From: an uncultured Rhodopila sp.
GTDB taxonomy: Bacteria; Pseudomonadota; Alphaproteobacteria; Acetobacterales; Acetobacteraceae
Direction: 5' to 3'
Assembly: GCF_903944925.1 (NCBI RefSeq)
Contig: NZ_CAJATU010000076.1
Coordinates: 40,193-104,192 of the forward strand
Length of the DNA stretch: 64,000 nt
Shown: one piece after another, positions 34,403 to 42,100 of the stretch
Numbering within the stretch: the first letter of the stretch is position 1
Layout: the number at the start of each line of letters is the position of its first letter
Program-made: the position numbers and the translations under genes
Notes under the pieces: model-generated
The model's database searches: none
Seen by the model: the letters and a program-made list of their open reading frames with translations, nothing else
Told to the model about the DNA's origin: nothing

Positions 34403-34759
34403 ATGGCGAAGTTTCCCGCATCGCAGCTCGACCGGACATTCGCCGCACTCGTCGACCCGACGCGCCGCGCCATCCTGGCGCGCCTGGAGCAGGAGGGCAG
34501 CGTGTCCATCGGCGAACTCGCGCGCCCGCTGCCGATAAAGCTGCCGGCGGTGATGAAGCATCTCGACGTGCTGGGCACCGCGGGGCTGATCACGCGTTCA
34601 AAGAAGGGCCGCACCGTCGCGGTGCACCTGGCACCCGCCCCCATGCAGGAGGCCATGACCTGGCTGCGGCGCTACGAACGCTTCTGGTCCACCCGCCTCG
34701 ATCGCCTGGCGGCTTATGCCGAGGCCGAGGAGGCAAAAACCCGGGAGAGCACAGAATGA
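34403..34759 (+). CDS. ArsR-family transcriptional regulator
   Basis: A 118-residue winged-helix repressor (DPTRRAILARLEQEG then SIGELARPLPIKLPAVMKHLDVL as the recognition helix, and ITRSKKGRTVAVHL as the wing). There is no metal-binding ELCVCDL motif, so it is the PadR/ArsR subtype that typically precedes AHSA1 (SRPBCC) genes. It overlaps the next start by four bases (ATGA) and heads a seven-gene run on the plus strand. It is divergent from gyrA. It probably controls the operon in response to an unknown small molecule. Confidence 0.88.
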   Translation: MAKFPASQLDRTFAALVDPTRRAILARLEQEGSVSIGELARPLPIKLPAVMKHLDVLGTAGLITRSKKGRTVAVHLAPAPMQEAMTWLRRYERFWSTRLDRLAAYAEAEEAKTRESTE

Positions 34760-35211
34760 CCAGCCTGACCCTGATACGGCGGATCGCGGCGCGTCCCTCG
34801 ATCGTCTTCGATGCGTTGACGAAACCCGAGGGGATCGTCCGCTGGTGGGGACCCGACGACGGCCCGGTGCTGCTGGCCGCTACCGATGTCCGCCCGGGCG
34901 GCCGCTTCCGGGTGCGCTTCCGGATGCTCGACGGCAGCGAGCATGAAAGCAGCGGCGAGTATATCGAAGTCGTCAAACCCACGCGTCTGGTCATGAGCTG
35001 GCGCTGGACGCACGGCGGCGATCCTGACGAAGCCGGCGAAGAATCGCGTGTCGAGATCGACCTGCGGGCAATCGATATCGGGTCTGAACTCACCTTCACC
35101 CATTCACGGCTGCGGACCGACGCGTCGCGCGACAGCCACGCCCGGGGTTGGAATGGTGCGCTCGACAAGCTGGCACGGCATTTCGTTGAGGGTACTGGTA
35201 GCGAAACATAA
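34756..35211 (+). CDS. SRPBCC/AHSA1 family protein
   Basis: A 151-residue START-like (Aha1-type) protein. IRRIAARPSIVFDALTKPEGIVRWWGP is the family opening. The central GGRFRVRFRMLDGSEHESSGEYIEV and C-terminal ARGWNGALDKLARH complete the helix-grip fold with a hydrophobic cavity. It is coupled to the ArsR gene by an ATGA overlap, and its TAA overlaps the ATG at 35211. The role is probably binding or conversion of the operon's ligand; no substrate is known. Confidence 0.87.
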   Translation: MTSLTLIRRIAARPSIVFDALTKPEGIVRWWGPDDGPVLLAATDVRPGGRFRVRFRMLDGSEHESSGEYIEVVKPTRLVMSWRWTHGGDPDEAGEESRVEIDLRAIDIGSELTFTHSRLRTDASRDSHARGWNGALDKLARHFVEGTGSET

Positions 35212-35234
35212 TGTATCGAAACGGAGACCGTGAG

Positions 35235-35882
35235 ATGCTTCCGACGATCACCACCTTCGGTTGGGTCCCTGAGTTCGCCCGCGGATTTGTCCGCGACATG
35301 CGCCCGCGCTGGGCCTTCGAGGAAGTCGGCCAACCCTACGAGATCCACCTCATCGCCGATTCGAAATGCCCTGACCATCGCCGCTACCAGCCGTTCGGCC
35401 AGGTGCCGACGTACCGGGACGACGAGGTGGCGATCTTCGAATCCGGCGCGATCGTCCTGCGCATTGCCGAACGGGCCGGACAACTGATCCCCGTCGATCC
35501 CGCCCCGCGCATGCGCGCGCTGCAATGGCTGGCGGCGGCACTCAACTCCGTCGAACCCTATGTCATGGCGCTGGCCGTCAATGATGTATTCGAGGCGGAT
35601 CGAGAATGGTCCAAACCGCGCCATGCGAAAGTGATCGACGACCTGGCGGCGCGGCTCGGCGATCTCGAGGCGGCGCTGGGTGGCAATACGTGGCTTGACG
35701 GGAACGACTTCACCATTGGCGACCTTATGATGATTTCCGTACTGGGCGGCTTGCGCGGCACCGGCGTCGTTGCCGGCTTTCCGCGGCTTGCCGCGTATAT
35801 TGCGCGCGGCGAAGCCAGGCCCGCGCACAGGAAGGCGATGGCCGATCATTTGGCGGTCTTCGAGGCACCGGCTCCGGCCTGA
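35235..35882 (+). CDS. Glutathione S-transferase family protein
   Basis: A 215-residue GST. N-terminal thioredoxin-like part: WAFEEVGQPYEIHLI, FGQVPTYRDDEVAIFESGAIVLRIAE, with the cis-Pro in QVPTY and the glutathione-binding ES. The C-terminal helical part ends with FTIGDLMMISVL. The start at 35235 (MLPTITTFG) is preferred since GGAGA lies seven bases upstream. An ATG at 35211 overlapping the previous stop is possible. Probably detoxifies an electrophile handled by this operon. Confidence 0.83.
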   Translation: MLPTITTFGWVPEFARGFVRDMRPRWAFEEVGQPYEIHLIADSKCPDHRRYQPFGQVPTYRDDEVAIFESGAIVLRIAERAGQLIPVDPAPRMRALQWLAAALNSVEPYVMALAVNDVFEADREWSKPRHAKVIDDLAARLGDLEAALGGNTWLDGNDFTIGDLMMISVLGGLRGTGVVAGFPRLAAYIARGEARPAHRKAMADHLAVFEAPAPA

Positions 35883-35916
35883 TTTTGACCTGGCTTGTTT
35901 TAATGGGAGAGAAACG

Positions 35917-36636
35917 ATGGCGTATTTCCAGGGCTTCGTGGTTCCCGCGCAGAGCGAGAATAAATCGGCCTATCTCGACATGGCGAAGCAGGCAGCGCCG
36001 ATCTTCGCAGAAAATGGGGCCACTGGCCTGATCGAATGCTGGGGCGACGAGGTAATGGACGGCAAGGTGACCGATTTGAAGCAGGCGGTTCAGGCTAACG
36101 ACACAGAAGCGGTGGTGTTTTCCTGGATATGGTGGCCCGACAAGGCGACATGTGACGCGGCAGCGCCCGGGATCATGGCCGACGAGCGGATGAAGCCCGG
36201 GGGGCCGATGCCGTTCGATGCCCGGCGGATGATCTACGCCGCGTTCGAGGTGAGTTACGACACCGGCGACAGCGGCAAATTCGGCTATGTTGACGGCATG
36301 GTTGCCAGCGTCGCCGATGCTGACCGCCAGGGCTTCGTCGACCATGCGGCGGTGATGGCCAGGCTGTTCCAGGAACGCGGAGCGTTGCGCGTCGTTAATG
36401 GCTGGGGCATCGATGTGCCCGCCGGCAAAGTGACCGATTTCCGGCGCGCCGTGCAGGCGAAGGACGGCGAGACGGTGGTGATGGGCTGGATAGAATGGCC
36501 CGACAAGCCGACGCGTGATGCCGGCATGCGCGCGTTGATGGAGGATCCGCGCATGCGTGAAGCCCCTCCCCCATGGAATGGCCAGCTCGCCATCTTCGGC
36601 GGCTTCGCGCCGATACTCGACACCAGCCACGTTTAG
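35917..36636 (+). CDS. Tandem-duplicated DUF1428 protein
   Basis: A 239-residue protein made of two DUF1428 domains of about 118 residues each. The first copy runs FQGFVVPAQSENKSAYLDMA, ECWGDEVMDGKVTDLKQAVQ and FDARRMIYAAFE. The second runs YVDGMVASVADADRQGFVDH, NGWGIDVPAGKVTDFRRAVQ and GQLAIFGGFAP. The single-domain family (dimeric alpha+beta barrel, YbaA-like) is usually about 117 residues, so this is a gene-internal duplication. Function unknown. It has GGGAGAG before the start at 35917 and lies mid-operon. Confidence 0.85.
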   Translation: MAYFQGFVVPAQSENKSAYLDMAKQAAPIFAENGATGLIECWGDEVMDGKVTDLKQAVQANDTEAVVFSWIWWPDKATCDAAAPGIMADERMKPGGPMPFDARRMIYAAFEVSYDTGDSGKFGYVDGMVASVADADRQGFVDHAAVMARLFQERGALRVVNGWGIDVPAGKVTDFRRAVQAKDGETVVMGWIEWPDKPTRDAGMRALMEDPRMREAPPPWNGQLAIFGGFAPILDTSHV

Positions 36637-36647
36637 GGAGGTCCGAA

Positions 36648-37157
36648 ATGGCGAACGTTAACCAGACCGGGACGAAGATCGTGCCGTGCCTATGGTTCGA
36701 CGGCCAGGCGCGCGAGGCGGCGGAATTCTACGCGGCGACCTTTCCCGACAGCCACGTGAAGGCTCGGCATACGGCGCCGTCGGATTACCCGGGCGGCAGG
36801 CAGGGTAACGAACTCACCGTCGAGTTCACCGTGCTCGGCATGCCGTTTCTCGGCTTGAACGGCGGGCCGCATTTCAGGTTCAACGAGGCGGTCAGCTTCC
36901 AGGTCTACACCGACAGCCAGGAGGAGACTGATCGTTACTGGAACGCGATCGTCCGGAACGGCGGCACGGAGTCGCAATGTAGCTGGTGCAAGGACAGGTT
37001 CGGCCTGTCCTGGCAGATCGTGCCCCGCGCCCTGATGGCCGCGATGGCCGATCCCGACAAGGCCGCGGCGAAGCGGGTGATGGAGGCGATGATGGGGATG
37101 AAAAAGATCGACATCGCCGCGATCGAGCGGGCGCGCACCGGGGGGACAGTGTCATGA
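36648..37157 (+). CDS. PhnB-like (VOC-superfamily) protein
   Basis: A 169-residue protein of the PhnB-like/3-demethylubiquinone-9 methyltransferase-like VOC group, with a single glyoxalase-type fold. Motifs are IVPCLWFDGQAREAAEFYAA, FLGLNGGPHFRFNEAVSFQV and the C-terminal DRFGLSWQIVPRAL. Despite the database name such proteins are not methyltransferases. AGGGAGG is found before the ATG at 36648, and the stop overlaps the next start (ATGA at 37154). Mid-operon. Confidence 0.85.
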   Translation: MANVNQTGTKIVPCLWFDGQAREAAEFYAATFPDSHVKARHTAPSDYPGGRQGNELTVEFTVLGMPFLGLNGGPHFRFNEAVSFQVYTDSQEETDRYWNAIVRNGGTESQCSWCKDRFGLSWQIVPRALMAAMADPDKAAAKRVMEAMMGMKKIDIAAIERARTGGTVS

Positions 37158-37813
37158 AGCTGCAGCTCTTCGGCCACCCGTTCTCCTCCTACACGATGAA
37201 GGCGCTGATCGCGCTGCATGAGAATGAAACGCCGTTCGACTTCCGCATGCTCGGTCCCGATCATCCGGAGAACGGCGCGGAGCTTGCCCGGCGCTGGCCG
37301 ATCGGCAAGTTCCCGTTGCTGGTCGATGGCGAGACGACGGTGTTCGAAACCAGTGCGATCATCGAGTATCTCGCCGCGTTTCATCCCGGACCGGTGGCGC
37401 TGATCCCGGCCGATGCGAAGGCTGCCGTGCCGGTGCGGATGCTCGATCGCGTCTTCGACAATTACGTAATGACCCCGATGGGGGCTATCGTTGCCGACGC
37501 GCTCCGGCCGGACGAGGCGCGTGACCCGTACGGCGTCGCGAAGGCCCGCGGCGCGCTCGATACGATCTACGCGTGGCTCGACCAGGCGCTGGCGGAGCGC
37601 CAATGGGCTGCCGGCGATGCGTTCACCCTGGCGGACGCGGCCGCCGCGCCCGCCCTGTTCTACGCCGACTGGACGCATCCGATTGGCGAGGACCGCACCG
37701 CGCTGAAAGCCTATCGCGGCAGGCTGCTGGCGCGGCCCTCGTTTGCCCGCTGTATCGAGGATGCGCGTCCGTATCGGGGTTTCTTCCCGCTCGGCGCGCC
37801 CGATCGGGACTGA
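37154..37813 (+). CDS. Glutathione S-transferase family protein
   Basis: A 219-residue GST, the second of this operon. MKLQLFGHPFSSYTMKALIALHENE is the N-terminal fold with the SSYT catalytic region. FPLLVDGETTVFETSAIIEYLA holds the cis-Pro and glutathione ES contact, and AAGDAFTLADAAAAPALFYAD is the C-terminal capping box. It is only distantly similar to the first GST (35235), so they are not a recent duplication. Start overlaps the PhnB-like stop. Confidence 0.87.
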   Translation: MKLQLFGHPFSSYTMKALIALHENETPFDFRMLGPDHPENGAELARRWPIGKFPLLVDGETTVFETSAIIEYLAAFHPGPVALIPADAKAAVPVRMLDRVFDNYVMTPMGAIVADALRPDEARDPYGVAKARGALDTIYAWLDQALAERQWAAGDAFTLADAAAAPALFYADWTHPIGEDRTALKAYRGRLLARPSFARCIEDARPYRGFFPLGAPDRD

Positions 37814-37833
37814 TGCCGGCAAGGAGATTGATC

Positions 37834-38289
37834 ATGACCGATGAAAACCTTGAATTGTCCGTCACCCGCCTGATCGACGCACCCGTCGCGACCGTCTGGA
37901 AGATCGCCACCGAGCGGATGGAGGAATGGTGGTGCCCGAAGCCCTGGACGGCGAAGATCGTCGAGCAGGATTGGCGTGCGGGCGGACGCTCGGCGATGGT
38001 GATGCATGGGCCGAACGGCGAGGAAATGCCTTTCGAAGGGGTTTTGCTTGAGGTGACGCCCGGCAAGCGCTTCGTCTTCACCGACGCCTTCGCCACCGGC
38101 TGGCACCCGAAGGGTCCTTTCATGGTCGGCACGATGGAGTTCGCTGATGAGAGCGGCAAGACCCGCTTCACCGGCAGCGCTCGGCACTGGACCCGGGAGG
38201 CGTATGACCAGCACAAGGCGATGGGCTTCGAACCGGGTTGGGCGGCGGTGGCGGAGCAGCTTGCCGCGCTGGCGGAGGCGGAGCGGTAG
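37834..38289 (+). CDS. SRPBCC/AHSA1 family protein
   Basis: A 151-residue START-like protein, the second in the operon. VTRLIDAPVATVWKIATERMEEWWCPKPW opens the fold, then GRSAMVMHGPNGEEMPFEGVLLE and FTDAFATGWHPKGPFMVGTM. AAGGAGA lies shortly before the ATG at 37834. It is the last gene of the ArsR-led run and is followed 55 bp later by hflX. Confidence 0.87.
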   Translation: MTDENLELSVTRLIDAPVATVWKIATERMEEWWCPKPWTAKIVEQDWRAGGRSAMVMHGPNGEEMPFEGVLLEVTPGKRFVFTDAFATGWHPKGPFMVGTMEFADESGKTRFTGSARHWTREAYDQHKAMGFEPGWAAVAEQLAALAEAER

Positions 38290-38344
38290 CGGGCCATCAG
38301 CGCGTCCTACCGATTTCCACCGCGAACCGTGCTATTCCCCGTCG

Positions 38345-39700
38345 ATGGAAACCAAACCCCCGATCCCGCTCGCCGTCCTTGTCGGCATCCAGACACCGGA
38401 CGTCGATGACGCCGCCCACGCAGCCAGCCTCGAGGAGTTGGGGCGCCTGGTGAAGACGCTGGGCTATGAGGTTGCCGGGACCGTGTCGCAGAAGCGCGAG
38501 GGCACCGGCGCCGGGTCGCTGCTGGGCAGCGGCAAGCTGGCGGAGCTGGCGGGTCTGACTGGCGGCACCGGCGTCGTCGGCTCGATGGCGCCGGCCGTGA
38601 AGTCGAAGGCGCGGCTGCGGTTTGAGCCGGCCGGCGAGACCGGTGTTTCGGCCGAGGCCGAACCGGACGGTGTTTCGCGCAAGCCGGGGTTCGTCATTGT
38701 CGACCATGAGCTTTCGCCCAGCCAGATCCGTAACCTCGAACACGCCACCGGAGCACAGGTGCTGGACCGGACCGGCGTCATCGTCGAGATCTTCCATCGC
38801 CACGCCAACACCCGCGAGGCGAAGCTGCAGGTGGAGATGGCGCGGCTGAAATATGTAGCGCCGCGGCTGCGCGAGTCCGCGGGCGGCGGCGGGCGGCAAC
38901 AGGGGCCGGGTGCGGGTGAGAGCACCCTGGCGCTCGATCGCCGCAAGATCCGCGATCGACTGGCGGAGCTGCGCGAGCAGTTGGATGCGGTGCAGCGCGA
39001 CTCCGACAACCGCCGTTCGGCGCGGCGCGACCAGTTGCGGGTGGCGCTTGTGGGCTACACCAATGCGGGCAAGTCGTCGCTGATGCGGGCGCTGACTGGC
39101 AGCCAGGTGCTGGTGGAGGACAAGCTGTTCGCCACGCTGGACACCACCGTGCGTATCCTGCAGCCGGAGACAAGGCCGCGGGTGCTGATCTCCGACACCG
39201 TCGGGTTCATCAAGCAATTGCCGCATGATCTGGTCGCCTCGTTTCGGTCTACTTTGGCGGAGGCGCTGGAGGCGTCGCTGCTGCTGTTCGTGGTCGATGC
39301 GTCGGACCCGACCTATGAGGCTCAGTTGGAGGTGAGCCGCAGCGTGCTGCGGGATATCGGCGCGGATGCGGTGCCGTCGCGGTTGTTGCTGAACAAGATG
39401 GACCGGGTGGACGCGGCCGGACGGGCTTTATTGATGGAGAAGCACCCGGACGCGATTTTGTTGTCGGCGCACAAGCCGGAGGATGTCAGCGCGCTGCGGG
39501 AGAGCATCATCGGGTTTTTCGAGGCGGCGATGGTGGAGGATGTGCTGGTGGTTCCTTATGCGAAACAGGGGTTGATCGGCGAGGTGTACGAAAGCGCGCG
39601 GGTGTTGTCGGAGGGGTATGACGAGACGGGGCGGGTGTTGAGGGTGCGCGGGTTGCCGGGGGCGATTGCGCGGCTGAAGCGGGGTTTGGGGGCGGGGTGA
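38345..39700 (+). CDS. hflX: GTPase HflX
   Basis: A 451-residue translation-associated GTPase. The N-terminal HflX domain has GSGKLAELAGL and VIVDHELSPSQIRNLE, and the Gly-rich linker holds ESAGGGGRQQGPGAGE. The G domain has VALVGYTNAGKSSLM (G1), DTTVR (G2), LISDTVGFI (G3) and LLNKMD (G4). It binds and can split 50S or 70S ribosomes under stress. Start METKPPIPL at 38345 matches the homology start. In many bacteria it follows hfq; here it does not. Confidence 0.94.
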   Translation: METKPPIPLAVLVGIQTPDVDDAAHAASLEELGRLVKTLGYEVAGTVSQKREGTGAGSLLGSGKLAELAGLTGGTGVVGSMAPAVKSKARLRFEPAGETGVSAEAEPDGVSRKPGFVIVDHELSPSQIRNLEHATGAQVLDRTGVIVEIFHRHANTREAKLQVEMARLKYVAPRLRESAGGGGRQQGPGAGESTLALDRRKIRDRLAELREQLDAVQRDSDNRRSARRDQLRVALVGYTNAGKSSLMRALTGSQVLVEDKLFATLDTTVRILQPETRPRVLISDTVGFIKQLPHDLVASFRSTLAEALEASLLLFVVDASDPTYEAQLEVSRSVLRDIGADAVPSRLLLNKMDRVDAAGRALLMEKHPDAILLSAHKPEDVSALRESIIGFFEAAMVEDVLVVPYAKQGLIGEVYESARVLSEGYDETGRVLRVRGLPGAIARLKRGLGAG

Positions 39701-39746
39701 GGGTGCGGATTGGTCGGGTCCTGTGGTGTTCGCTCGGCCGATAGTC

Positions 39747-39875
39747 TTGGCTCGGCCAAAGTCGAAAGTCTATCGGCGTGAAGCGATCAAGCGGAAGGAT
39801 GCCGGAGAGCCGTGGCGCGAGATCGCGAGCGGATATAATGTCCATAACAGCACGATTTCGAGGCTGTCGGCATGA
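39747..39875 (+). pseudogene. Serine recombinase C-terminal remnant (HTH domain)
   Basis: The plus frame reads ARPKSKVYRREAIKRKDAGE and then PWREIASGYNVHNSTISRLSA before a TGA. This is the C-terminal helix-turn-helix of resolvase/invertase-type serine recombinases (R-P-K ... A-G-E-x-x-R-E-I-A ... N-V ... S-T-I-S-R-L). The catalytic domain is missing. Its stop overlaps the ATG at 39872, so it was once coupled to the next gene. Confidence 0.7.
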
Positions 39876-40326
39876 CCGAGTGCGTTATAGACAGGGAATA
39901 TGTTGTTAATATATCCGAAGACTGACCGCTTCGAATGATGGACGGGTCAGCTTTGATATTTTTGTTGCGGAAACAGGAATTCCGGGGCAGCGCCTCCGTC
40001 AGCAGACGTGGTTCGAGGGGTGGAATGCGCTTCTCGCTGAAATCGGTATGCCGACGGCTTCTTTCGAAAAACCACGCACCCCGGATGCGACCATCGCTGT
40101 GTCCGTTGTTAGGCTTATCGAGAAAATCAAAAGATGGCCTACGGAGGACGATCTTGCACGAGAGAGAGGACGTGATAGTTCATTTCCCTCTTTGAAGGTG
40201 ATACGGAGAGTGCGGAAATCTGGCAAACTGCTATCATTATTGAAAGAATACTGTGCAGAGGATGCTTTGTTGCTCGATGTCAACGCAGATGATGTTCGGG
40301 TCTTTAAGCGCCGCAGATACCAGTGA
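39872..40326 (+). pseudogene. Homing-endonuclease-associated-repeat-like protein, frameshifted
   Basis: From ATG 39872 the frame reads MTECVIDREYVVNISED and stops at 39923. A neighbouring frame continues at once with DGRVSFDIFVAETGIPGQRL, WFEGWNALLAEIGM and then KIKRWPTEDDLARERGRDSS. Two copies of a helical unit of the homing-endonuclease-associated-repeat kind are visible, each ending near W or R residues. Loss of one C near 39922 explains the split. The intact part from ATG 40048 encodes 92 residues. The region is clearly AT-richer than its surroundings, a sign of transfer. Probable DNA-binding protein of a mobile element. Confidence 0.55.
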
Positions 40327-40353
40327 ACAGGATGTCGGCCGAACCGAGCGTAA

Positions 40354-40524
40354 AACGGAGACCGCGCCGTCTTCCTCTACGGCTTCGCCAAAAACGAGCG
40401 GGAGAACATCGACCCTGACGAATTGCTGACGCTGCGCGAAATCGGCGCGGCATGGCTGGCGGCCGATGCGGAACAGCTCGCGCGAGCCTTGCAGGAAGAC
40501 GTTTTGCACGAGGTTGACCCATGA
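40354..40524 (+). pseudogene. HigB/RelE-type toxin, C-terminal half only
   Basis: Fifty-six codons read NGDRAVFLYGFAKNERENID, then DELLTLREIGAAWLAADAEQ and end HEVDP. This is the C-terminal half of the RelE-like toxin family that pairs with HTH_3 antitoxins. An in-frame TAA lies just before (40351), and the N-terminal half (about 50-60 residues) is absent. The break is directly next to the recombinase/HEAR remnant. The stop overlaps the antitoxin start (ATGA at 40521). Confidence 0.7.
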
Positions 40525-40853
40525 AGCGACAGACTCACCCTAGCCGGCTGACCAAGGCCTTGCTGGAGACGGCCGACGACATGCGGCGCGTCGGCGTGAT
40601 GGACGTGGCCACGCATGAGAAGATCACCCTGCACCTCGGCAGCAAGACGGATGCGGCGCCCGATCCCATCACCGGCGACGAAATCCGTTCGCTGCGCGAA
40701 GCGGCGCACCTGAGCCAAGCCGTGTTTGCCCGGTATCTCAACCTCACCGTTGGCTACGTCTCGCAACTGGAACGCGGCGTGAAACGGCCAACCGGCCCCG
40801 CGCTGGTGTTGTTGAACGTCATTCGCCGTAAGGGCATCGACGCTATCTTGTAG
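40521..40853 (+). CDS. HTH (Xre/HigA-type) antitoxin
   Basis: A 110-residue HigA-type antitoxin. Residues about 50-105 form a Cro/CI helix-turn-helix (EIRSLREAAHLSQAVFARYL, then VGYVSQLERGVKRPTGPAL). The N-terminal part (LTKALLETADDMRRVGVMD) is the toxin-binding segment. It is intact and coupled to the truncated toxin upstream, so it may persist as an orphan DNA-binding repressor. Confidence 0.85.
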   Translation: MKRQTHPSRLTKALLETADDMRRVGVMDVATHEKITLHLGSKTDAAPDPITGDEIRSLREAAHLSQAVFARYLNLTVGYVSQLERGVKRPTGPALVLLNVIRRKGIDAIL

Positions 40854-41021
40854 CAGGAAGATCCAAAGCTGCGATCAGCACCTTTCACGCGGGGTTGCGC
40901 CGGAAGCCCGGCATGCCGGCAAAGCCGGGTCTTCCTGCCCACCCCGCGCCGCCGCCCGTGCAACCAGCCAGGGCCCGGGCTGCCATTGACCAAGATCCAA
41001 GCCGCCCATGTTTGCGGTCCG

Positions 41022-41729
41022 CTACACCTCGCCGGTGATCGCCCCGGGAGAAACCGCCCCGGACGCGACCGTCCCCGTGCCACGCCAGACCGCCACCCCT
41101 GCACGCCGCCCCCAACCGCGCGGCGACCCAAGCCTGGTGAGGAAGCCGCTCGCGTCCAGCAGCTTGCCATGGTCCGGCGCGTAGTAGATCACAACCAGCT
41201 CCGGACCGGGGGCGGCGCGCAGCGCCTCGATCACCGCGCCGAGGGTCGCTGCCTTGAACGGGTTGAACAGGAACAGCACCACCGGCCCGGGCGGGAAGAC
41301 GAACCGGGCGGCGTCCGCGGTTTGCACCTCCGCCGCGACGCCGAGCCGGGCCAGGTTCGCCCGGGCGATGTCCGCGAGCGCCGGCACGATCTCCACCCCG
41401 ATCAGCCGGCGGAAGCGCAGTTGCGCGGCCAGGATCAGCGCCCGCCCCTTGCCGCAGCCGAGATCGACGAAGCTGAAGCGCGCGGGATCAATCCCGGCGA
41501 AGGCCACGGCCACCTCCAGCACGCGCTCGTCGGTCGGCATGTAGCGCTCGGCCCGGGCGGCGATGTCCGCCGGCATGTCGAGGCGTGAGATCGGTATCTC
41601 CCCGTCGGTATCGACATCGTGGCGCGCGTCGAAGTCGCTGCGCGCCGGCGGCAGCGTCCGCCGGCCGATCCCGGGCCAGAAGGCCCGGGCCGCGATCACG
41701 GCCAGAATCAACAACAGGATGTGGGTCAA
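41022..41729 (-). CDS. Membrane-anchored class I SAM-dependent methyltransferase
   Basis: A 235-residue protein with an N-terminal hydrophobic anchor (ILLLILAVIAARAFW). A methyltransferase-like domain follows: FSFVDLGCGKGRALILAAQ is motif I, LIGVEIVPALADIARANL the ribose-binding acidic strand, and VVLFLFNPFKAATL motif IV. It resembles small class I methyltransferases of unknown substrate found in proteobacteria, including rRNA/protein methyltransferase-like Dot1 folds. There is no clear operon partner; the gaps on both sides hold no gene. Confidence 0.75.
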   Translation of the reverse strand: MTHILLLILAVIAARAFWPGIGRRTLPPARSDFDARHDVDTDGEIPISRLDMPADIAARAERYMPTDERVLEVAVAFAGIDPARFSFVDLGCGKGRALILAAQLRFRRLIGVEIVPALADIARANLARLGVAAEVQTADAARFVFPPGPVVLFLFNPFKAATLGAVIEALRAAPGPELVVIYYAPDHGKLLDASGFLTRLGSPRGWGRRAGVAVWRGTGTVASGAVSPGAITGEV

Positions 41730-41932
41730 GCGGGCTTACCCCCGGATGCGGTGACGCTGGCAAACACAGCGGGACGGCCGGCTCGCGGCGCGGTTTAGCA
41801 ACGGAATCGGGCGCGGTGTAAAGCGGCGATCACAGGCCGCGCGCCCGGGCTCGCCAGCCTGGACCGCCCGCCGCAAGAAGCGTGGGCAGCCTGCGGATGA
41901 TTGCGATCCACGTCAGGAGGCTCGTGAACCGA

Positions 41933-42100
41933 TCAGCGACACGCCAACCACGCCACCGCGGCGAGACAAGCGGCTGGCATTGCGACCACCGCCCAGGCCC
42001 CGTGCCCGGTCCCCGTCAGCGCCGCCGCAACCGCGACGACCGCAGCCACCCCGGCGATGTTGCGGGCATCGCCAAACAGCGTCTTGAAGAACGCTTTCAA
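41933..42100 (-). CDS. Small membrane protein, TTG start
   Basis: A 55-residue frame starting with TTG at 42100 that overlaps the stop of the COG4280-type gene (TTGA). It reads KAFFKTLFGDARNIAG, then two hydrophobic stretches (VAAVVAVAAALTG and WAVVAMPAACLAAVAWLA). The amphipathic start and coupling argue that it is a real micro-protein of the inner membrane, possibly a subunit of the upstream protein. Too small to place in a family by eye. Confidence 0.55.
   Translation of the reverse strand: MKAFFKTLFGDARNIAGVAAVVAVAAALTGTGHGAWAVVAMPAACLAAVAWLACR

Noticed and set aside
6216..39875. The recombinase N-terminal stub (6216) and C-terminal remnant (39747) as one gene split by a 33-kb insertion
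   Set aside because: The DNA between them is core chromosome (hopanoid genes, gyrA, coaD, hflX). Two unrelated relics are more likely.
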